NCBI GenBank assembly: GCA_965218715.1
Contig: CBDCLY010000039.1
Span: 4,581 to 68,580 of the forward strand
DNA from: CBDCLY01 sp965218715
GTDB taxonomy: Bacteria > Bacteroidota > Bacteroidia > Flavobacteriales_E > Vicingaceae
Length of the DNA: 64,000 bases
Direction of reading: 5' to 3'
A model generated the notes under the pieces. That model was not told the origin of the DNA. It searched no databases and saw only the letters and a list, made by a program, of their open reading frames with translations. The number at the start of each line of letters is the position of its first letter. The first letter of the stretch is position 1. Below are positions 59,501-64,000 of this stretch, one piece after another. The position numbers and the translations under genes are program-made.

Positions 59501-62500
59501 GGAGGAGATTTACTAGTAGTATTTACAACAGATTTTAGTGTTACATCCACGGGTTGGGAAGCCACTTATAATTCTACAACATCTACTTGTCTACAAGGCA
59601 GATTATTGAGCAGCAACAGTGGAAACCTAGGAGACGGTAGTGGTTTAAACAATTACGATAACAATTCGAATTGCTCATGGTTAATCCAGCCACCAAATGC
59701 CAACAGCATCACTTTAAGTTTTAGTGCATTTGATATAGAAGCAACAAATGATGTTGTAAATGTTTACGATGGAACAAATAACAGTGGAACTTTAATTGGT
59801 TCATACTCTGGAAATACCTTGCCACCAAATGCCTTTGTTAGTGGAACAAACAAAAGTTTATTTGTAGAGTTCATTACGAACTCATCTGTTACTGGCCCAG
59901 GTTGGGATGCTAGCTATACTTCTACTAGCAGTTTAACATGCAGCGGGGTAACTAATTTTACAGCAACTTCTGGTTCCTTTGATGATGGTTCTGGTCCAAA
60001 TGTTTACGACAATAACTTAACATGTGGATGGTTGATACAACCAACAGGAACACCAGCCTCGATTACTTTAACCATGTCATCAATGAATTTAGCCAATTTT
60101 GGTGACCGAGTTCGAGTTTATGATGGAACAAACAATGGAGCCAATTTGATTGGAATTTTTACTGGCTCTAATACAGGGAACCCTGTGACTGCATTTAGTG
60201 GGAGCATGTTTGTTGAATTTACAACAGATGGCAACCAACAAGGTCAAGGTTGGGATGCTAATTACTCTTCTTCTAGCAGTTACTGTTCACCAAATACGGT
60301 GCTCACCACAAACTTTGGAAACTTTACAGATGGATCTCCCTTCACACAAAATTATTTAGACAACACTGATTGTCAGTGGTTAATTCAACCAGCATTGGCA
60401 AACATTGCCATTCGCATTACCTTCTTCCAATTTGATACGGAAACTGCAAATGATACGGTTACCATTTATGACGGAACTTCTACTAGCGACCCAGTTTTAG
60501 CAACACTTTCTGGAACCTTAGGAACTGTTCCTGCACTTACCTCTTCTGGTGGTGACATGTTGGTTACATTTAAATCCAATGGAAGCACTACAGCAGGTGG
60601 TTGGAGAGCAAGTTATTCTACTCAAGCAATTCCTTCATGTGCCGGATTAACAACCTTAACGGGTGTATCTGGAACTTTTGATGATGGAAGTTTAGCAAAT
60701 GTAGATTATATTGAAAACAGTAATTGCCAATGGCTAATACAACCAGCTGGAGCCAATCGAGTTAGCTTAAATTTTAACCGTTTTGCGACCCAAGCAACAT
60801 TTGACTTTGTTAGAGTATACGATGGCGCTAATAATTCAGCAAATTTAATAGGCACTTATTCTGGTGGAAGTATTCCACCAACCATTAACTCCTCAGGAAA
60901 TAGTTTATACTTAGAATTCACGAGTAATGGCTTTAATAATGACTTAGGTTGGGAAGCAAGTTATACCTCAACAACTGATCAATGTTTTAGCAATCAACTT
61001 TTAACTGCCGCATCTGACACCTTAGAAGATGGCAGTGGAAGTCTAAATTACCAGCCAAGCTTGAATTGTTCTTGGCTAATTCAACCTGCAACAGCATTAA
61101 GTGTAACCCTCAACTTCTTAAATATGGATATTGACAACATGGGGGACACATTATATGTATATGATGGAGCCAACTCTTCAGCTGCCTTGGTTGGTGCCTA
61201 TACCGGAACCACTTTACCAGCTTCAATAACTTCAACTGGGGGATCATTGTATTTAGAATTCAATACCGATGCTAGTATTACGGCTCAAGGATGGCGTGCT
61301 TATTACACCATCGTTTCAAGTTTATCCTGCACAGGAACAACAGTTCTTACCGCAGGATCAGGAACATTTAGCGATGGAAGTGGAGTAAACAATTATGATA
61401 ATAACTTATCCTGCGGTTGGAGGATTTCACCTACTGGCAACCCGGCCGTAATTGTATTGACAATGACCAGCATGAATCTGGCCAATTTTGGGGATCGTGT
61501 TCGTGTTTATGATGGAGTAGACAATAGTGGCACTTTTATAGGACAGTTCTTCTTAAACAATACTGGGAACCCATTATCAGCATATAGTGGTAATATGTTT
61601 GTTGAGTTTACAAGTGACGCCAATGCGCAAGCTCAGGGATGGGATGCCTCCTACTCTAGCTCAAACACTTATTGTGCACCAAATACTACACTTACAGGTA
61701 ATTTTGGAAACTTTACTGATGGTTCTCCTTTTAATCAAAATTATTTAGACAACACTAGCTGTGAATGGTTAATTCAACCTACCGCAACAAATGTAGCAGT
61801 TCGATTGACTTTCTTTCAGTTTGATACAGAAGCGAATTTTGATTCGGTTACCGTATATGATGGAACAACCACATCTGACCCCATTTTAGCTAGTTATTCT
61901 GGAAATTTAGGAACAACCACTCCGGTTACCTCAAGTGCTGGTTCAATGCTAGTAACTTTCGAATCTGACGCAAACATTAATGCTGGTGGTTGGAGAGCCA
62001 ATTACGGAACTCAAGCTATTCCATTCTGCACAGGCACAACAAATCTTACCGCTGCTTCAGGAACTTTTGATGATGGGTCAGGACAAAATGTAGATTACGT
62101 TCAAAATAGCAATTGTTCTTGGTTGATTCAACCTACTGGTGGTGCCGTTAGCATCAACTTAAGTTTCAACTATTTCGATACTCAAAACAATTTTGATGTT
62201 GTAACAGTTTACGATGGTCCAAATAATACTTCAGCAGTTTTAGGAACCTATTCTGGAACAACAGTTCCACCTAACCTTACTTCTAGTGGAGGTAGTATGT
62301 TTGTTGAGTTTACTTCAAACGGAGGCTTACAAGCAGATGGTTTTGAAGCTACCTATACTTCAAGCAACACTGTTAATTTAGATGCAAGACAAGACACAAT
62401 CTACATCAATGCTGGAGCCGGGAACACTGGTACTTTTGATGTAAACTCCAATACGACTTGGAGTACAACAGACAATTCGGTTTGGATGATTGCTTCACCT

Positions 62501-64000
62501 ATAAACGGAAGCCAAAATCAGACTGTAACAGTTTTAGCAACACAGCCGAATATCGGTCCGCAACGATCTGGAAAAGTATATGTTTCTACTACTACTGGAG
62601 GTTTGGTAGACTCAGTTGTTGTGATTCAAAGAGGTTCTGGGAATTTTTTAAGTGTAAATCCAGACACCTTGTTCTTTACAGCAATTCCTGCTGCTAGTCA
62701 AGCCATTAATATTAATTCTAGTGTCAACTGGAATGTTACTCCTAATGCAACTTGGTTCAGTTCAAATATGGCAAGCGGAAGCAATAATGCCAACCCTCAA
62801 ATCACGGCAACAACAAACACCATAAGTTCAGTTAGAATATCCTATTTAGTGATTTCAGGAAACCTAGGCGTTAGCAATGATACTGTTTTCATTAAACAAG
62901 ATGCCGCTGCACCTCAAGCACCTAGTTTATCAGTAAATCCTGGAAACATTAGCCTAGGCCAAGCTGCAGGTAGCTCGTCAACATTTACAGTTAACTCAAC
63001 TGTTGTTTGGCAAACAAGTGCCGGTGCAACATGGTTAAATGTGATGAACCCTACGAATACTTCTGACACCAACACAGTTATGATCTCTGCTAATACTGCT
63101 AATACGGCCACTAATCCTAGAAGCAGTTTTGTGGCAGTGCAAGATGTTGGAGGAACTTTGTTTGACACCGTTTTTGTAGATCAGTTGGGCACTAGTCCAA
63201 ATTTATCAGCAATTCCAGACACCATCTTTTTAGCTAGCAATGCTGGCAGCACTGGCAATGGAACCCTTACATCCAATGTGGCGTGGAATGCTACTGGTGG
63301 AGCAACTTGGTTCAGTTTTAACCCAATTGGTGGCAGCGGAAATGCAAACATTTTGGTTACTTCTGCTAGCACAAATTCCGGGGCAAGTGATCGCTATTCT
63401 TATATCGCATTTGAGAATTTACCGAATGCATTAAGAGATACGATTGTTATTGCACAAGCTAGCAATCCAAACACTGTGACCACTAATCCGGATACGGTTT
63501 ACCTTGCATCTACTTTAGGAAGTGCGAGCACCTATAATGTATCGGCACCAATTGCAGCATCTTGGACTTCAAGTCCGAATGACCCTTGGATATCAATTAG
63601 CCAAGCATCTGGAACAGGAAATGCAACGGTAACGGTAACAGCCTTAAGCGATAATCCGAATACAACGGAAAGACTTACTTATGTTGTTACAAGTGATGTA
63701 AGCTTGCCAATCCCTGATACGGTTTGGGTAATTCAAGCTGGAACCAACAATACTTTTAGTGTTGGCCCTAACAGTTTGAATTTGAATTCTACAATTGGTT
63801 CTAATGGCATTGTGAATGTTAGCACGAACCTCAACTGGACAGCAAATAATCCAGTTACCTGGTTAACAATTAGTCCGCTAAATGGTAGCGGAAATTCTGC
63901 GGTAACAATAACTGCAAATTCAGACAACTTAACTGGTAGTAGTAGAATGGCAACCGTTCAATTTTCAGCTCCTGGTCAGGCCAATCAATCTGTTGTAGTC
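56591..64000 (+). CDS. Giant secreted M6-family metalloprotease with 12 CUB domains and BACON-like repeats, 3' end outside window
   Basis: The frame runs open from ATG 56591 to the last base: 2,470 codons without a stop. A signal peptide (YLFSLILSGSMIVSIAQ) leads to a propeptide and an M6 (immune-inhibitor-A-like) protease with the zinc motif HEFGHNLGLPD (His330, Glu331, His334, Asp340). Twelve CUB domains (~115 residues each, from Cys 541 on) follow, then about six BACON-like repeats of ~90 residues. A T9SS tail is expected beyond the window but is not seen. It probably cuts host or prey proteins or matrix at the surface, the repeats giving glycan or protein binding and reach. Confidence 0.9.
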   Translation, partial: MKYLFSLILSGSMIVSIAQNSNNHTAIHKHSNTEEIQAPSNCPASPNVTVVIQPDGSSLSIVGKGNMLNSWRETTDGYSLVENNGSYEYAKKQNGELLSTGVKASDPNSRGFREQSFLSTISKSLKPDLGTLKGSILSQVNQQLSNKTYPTTGSIRVLALLIDYPDLQNIYPKSNFDSLLYADNYRNGDGSFKTFFETTTNGQLTVTVDVVGWYRATNNYRYYSRDSGYSRAADLVREAVDAAETAGIDFSNYDNDTDGDVDGILTVHAGPGAEQGSNTQYIWSHRWSLNGGNTGSVTYDGVFINDYMINPETRTSGVSQNMVGIGVFVHEFGHNLGLPDLYDTDNSNGDSEGIGEWCLMAGGGWLGGEHRPANMSAWCRVESGWDTPRILSIGNSSTDTLEVASMNKDEIIQINGNVSNEYFLLENRQKLGLDVELKGEGLAIWHINTNKTNGFGNSVNADENLKGVDLEEADGNDDLDNEVNRGDGGDLFPGTSNNTSFTNTTNPNSKNYLNAATNLQIRNISEVNDRIIFDFGPPLSCTGTTNLTAAAGNFSDGSGNGNYQNNANCTWLIQPPGVANITLGFTNFATEAANDRVLVYDGIDNTAPLLATYSGTNNNQTTTSTGGTMFVEFLTNATITGAGWDAVYTSAVSGPGCTGNTTLNAASGTFSDGSGANNYDNNQNCSWLIQPTAGIITLNFTAFSTEANNDQVIVYDGPNNSSPQIGNYSGSSIPSSITSTSNSLFIEFSTNGTVVDAGWDANYTSSAPTATCSGTTNLNATNGTFDDGSGSGTAYSDNLSCNWLINVTLAQVIQITFDSLSLAAGDSIYLYDGPGSGSTLLGKYSGNTLPPILSSTGNTVWIEFITDGSGTDKGFQIFYEGANGCSGQTIFSATAGTFSDGTSPSQQYINNNNCEWLIQPPNANFISLDFNRFSTETNFDFVEVFDGPTTGSVSLGRFDGNNIPSTLISSGGDLLVVFTTDFSVTSTGWEATYNSTTSTCLQGRLLSSNSGNLGDGSGLNNYDNNSNCSWLIQPPNANSITLSFSAFDIEATNDVVNVYDGTNNSGTLIGSYSGNTLPPNAFVSGTNKSLFVEFITNSSVTGPGWDASYTSTSSLTCSGVTNFTATSGSFDDGSGPNVYDNNLTCGWLIQPTGTPASITLTMSSMNLANFGDRVRVYDGTNNGANLIGIFTGSNTGNPVTAFSGSMFVEFTTDGNQQGQGWDANYSSSSSYCSPNTVLTTNFGNFTDGSPFTQNYLDNTDCQWLIQPALANIAIRITFFQFDTETANDTVTIYDGTSTSDPVLATLSGTLGTVPALTSSGGDMLVTFKSNGSTTAGGWRASYSTQAIPSCAGLTTLTGVSGTFDDGSLANVDYIENSNCQWLIQPAGANRVSLNFNRFATQATFDFVRVYDGANNSANLIGTYSGGSIPPTINSSGNSLYLEFTSNGFNNDLGWEASYTSTTDQCFSNQLLTAASDTLEDGSGSLNYQPSLNCSWLIQPATALSVTLNFLNMDIDNMGDTLYVYDGANSSAALVGAYTGTTLPASITSTGGSLYLEFNTDASITAQGWRAYYTIVSSLSCTGTTVLTAGSGTFSDGSGVNNYDNNLSCGWRISPTGNPAVIVLTMTSMNLANFGDRVRVYDGVDNSGTFIGQFFLNNTGNPLSAYSGNMFVEFTSDANAQAQGWDASYSSSNTYCAPNTTLTGNFGNFTDGSPFNQNYLDNTSCEWLIQPTATNVAVRLTFFQFDTEANFDSVTVYDGTTTSDPILASYSGNLGTTTPVTSSAGSMLVTFESDANINAGGWRANYGTQAIPFCTGTTNLTAASGTFDDGSGQNVDYVQNSNCSWLIQPTGGAVSINLSFNYFDTQNNFDVVTVYDGPNNTSAVLGTYSGTTVPPNLTSSGGSMFVEFTSNGGLQADGFEATYTSSNTVNLDARQDTIYINAGAGNTGTFDVNSNTTWSTTDNSVWMIASPINGSQNQTVTVLATQPNIGPQRSGKVYVSTTTGGLVDSVVVIQRGSGNFLSVNPDTLFFTAIPAASQAININSSVNWNVTPNATWFSSNMASGSNNANPQITATTNTISSVRISYLVISGNLGVSNDTVFIKQDAAAPQAPSLSVNPGNISLGQAAGSSSTFTVNSTVVWQTSAGATWLNVMNPTNTSDTNTVMISANTANTATNPRSSFVAVQDVGGTLFDTVFVDQLGTSPNLSAIPDTIFLASNAGSTGNGTLTSNVAWNATGGATWFSFNPIGGSGNANILVTSASTNSGASDRYSYIAFENLPNALRDTIVIAQASNPNTVTTNPDTVYLASTLGSASTYNVSAPIAASWTSSPNDPWISISQASGTGNATVTVTALSDNPNTTERLTYVVTSDVSLPIPDTVWVIQAGTNNTFSVGPNSLNLNSTIGSNGIVNVSTNLNWTANNPVTWLTISPLNGSGNSAVTITANSDNLTGSSRMATVQFSAPGQANQSVVV
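58211..62370 (+). repeat. Twelve tandem CUB-domain repeats inside the M6 protease gene
   Basis: Each unit starts at a Cys codon: 58211, 58559, 58904, 59243, 59588, 59939, 60284, 60638, 60983, 61328, 61673 and 62027. Common wording is G-x-F-x-DGSG, C-x-WLIQP, V-x-VYDG and GWDA-x-Y. Units 6-8 and 10-12 are exactly 1,389 bases (463 codons) apart and share long near-identical segments (for example MNLANFGDRVRVYDG, GNFTDGSPF). Confidence 0.9.
62375..64000 (+). repeat. BACON-like repeats inside the M6 protease gene, cut by window end
   Basis: About six units of ~270-280 bases, each with a strand start such as PDTIFLASNAGS, then a W-x4-20-W pair (TWLTISPLNGSG, ATWFSFNPIGGSG) and a closing DT-x-V-x-I-x-Q (DTIVIAQAS, DTVWVIQAG). 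The pattern fits BACON domains, which in Bacteroidota usually bind glycans or mucin; the count is by eye and the last unit is truncated. Confidence 0.7.

Noticed and set aside
58211..62370. Regular ~345-base repeats that could suggest a CRISPR-like or satellite array
   Set aside because: They are codon-aligned CUB domains in one open frame with conserved Cys and WLIQP wording.

Overview
The window is one stretch of an AT-rich Bacteroidota chromosome, most likely a marine Flavobacteriales-type bacterium; the family cannot be fixed from sequence alone. The evidence is a type IX secretion (T9SS) C-terminal tail on the first gene, a giant secreted M6 protease with CUB and BACON-like repeats, DUF2795 next to secA, a TAnnTTTG-type promoter, a GSCFA protein, PD40/OmpA and DUF5723 envelope proteins and a Pif1-like helicase with a C-terminal HTH. 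There is no integrase, transposase, phage gene or CRISPR array. Genes are packed tightly. No stretch above about 300 bases is empty, apart from the damaged 5' part of secA (5.7-6.5 kb) and the tRNA junction (36.44-36.69 kb).

Layout. 0-5.5 kb: end of a T9SS cargo protein, an M13 peptidase lipoprotein, a YkvA-like protein, a methyltransferase, a LolD-type ATPase, cobalamin adenosyltransferase and DUF2795. 5.7-9.0 kb: secA, whose first 800 bases carry about nine frameshifts. 9.0-28.2 kb: a surface polysaccharide locus. Its core is a tightly packed minus-strand operon (23.6 to 9.0 kb): DUF1972 glycosyltransferase, Wza-like export protein, Wzc-like tyrosine kinase (split by a frameshift at an A8 run), Wzx flippase, four sulfotransferases, a beta-propeller-like protein, GT2, a Wzy/O-antigen-ligase-like protein, and an MBOAT/SGNH pair for O-acylation. 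A plus-strand arm adds a fifth sulfotransferase, a GT4 and a GH20-like protein, and a GT9 gene closes the locus. Together they look like the machinery for a sulfated, probably acetylated, capsule or exopolysaccharide.

28.2-36 kb: envelope genes (lipoproteins, DUF5723 protein, PD40-repeat-OmpA protein, two proteins sharing a C-terminal domain) and a fatty-acid desaturase. 36-39.1 kb: an abnormal junction. mutS is cut at its 3' end inside a 5'-truncated tRNA-Gly(GCC), and a 3'-truncated tRNA-Leu(TAA) runs into a 5'-truncated 2'-5' RNA ligase-like gene. 39.1-46.9 kb: housekeeping genes (SPOUT methyltransferase, DUF3108, tryptophan dioxygenase-like, M23 peptidase, ion channel, GSCFA, SDR, pirin, lipoprotein). 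47-56.5 kb: a mutagenesis/DNA-repair group with a DnaE2-like polymerase and DinB, a divergent small protein plus Pif1-like helicase, an SLC12-like transporter and an XRE-S24 (LexA-like) regulator with a palindrome in its own promoter region. 56.6-64 kb: an open 2,470-codon reading frame for an M6 metalloprotease with twelve CUB domains and about six BACON-like repeats, running off the window.

The most notable biology is the five-sulfotransferase polysaccharide locus and the higher-order repeat structure of the giant protease. The secA, wzc and mutS/tRNA lesions may be assembly errors and should be checked against reads before being read as biology.
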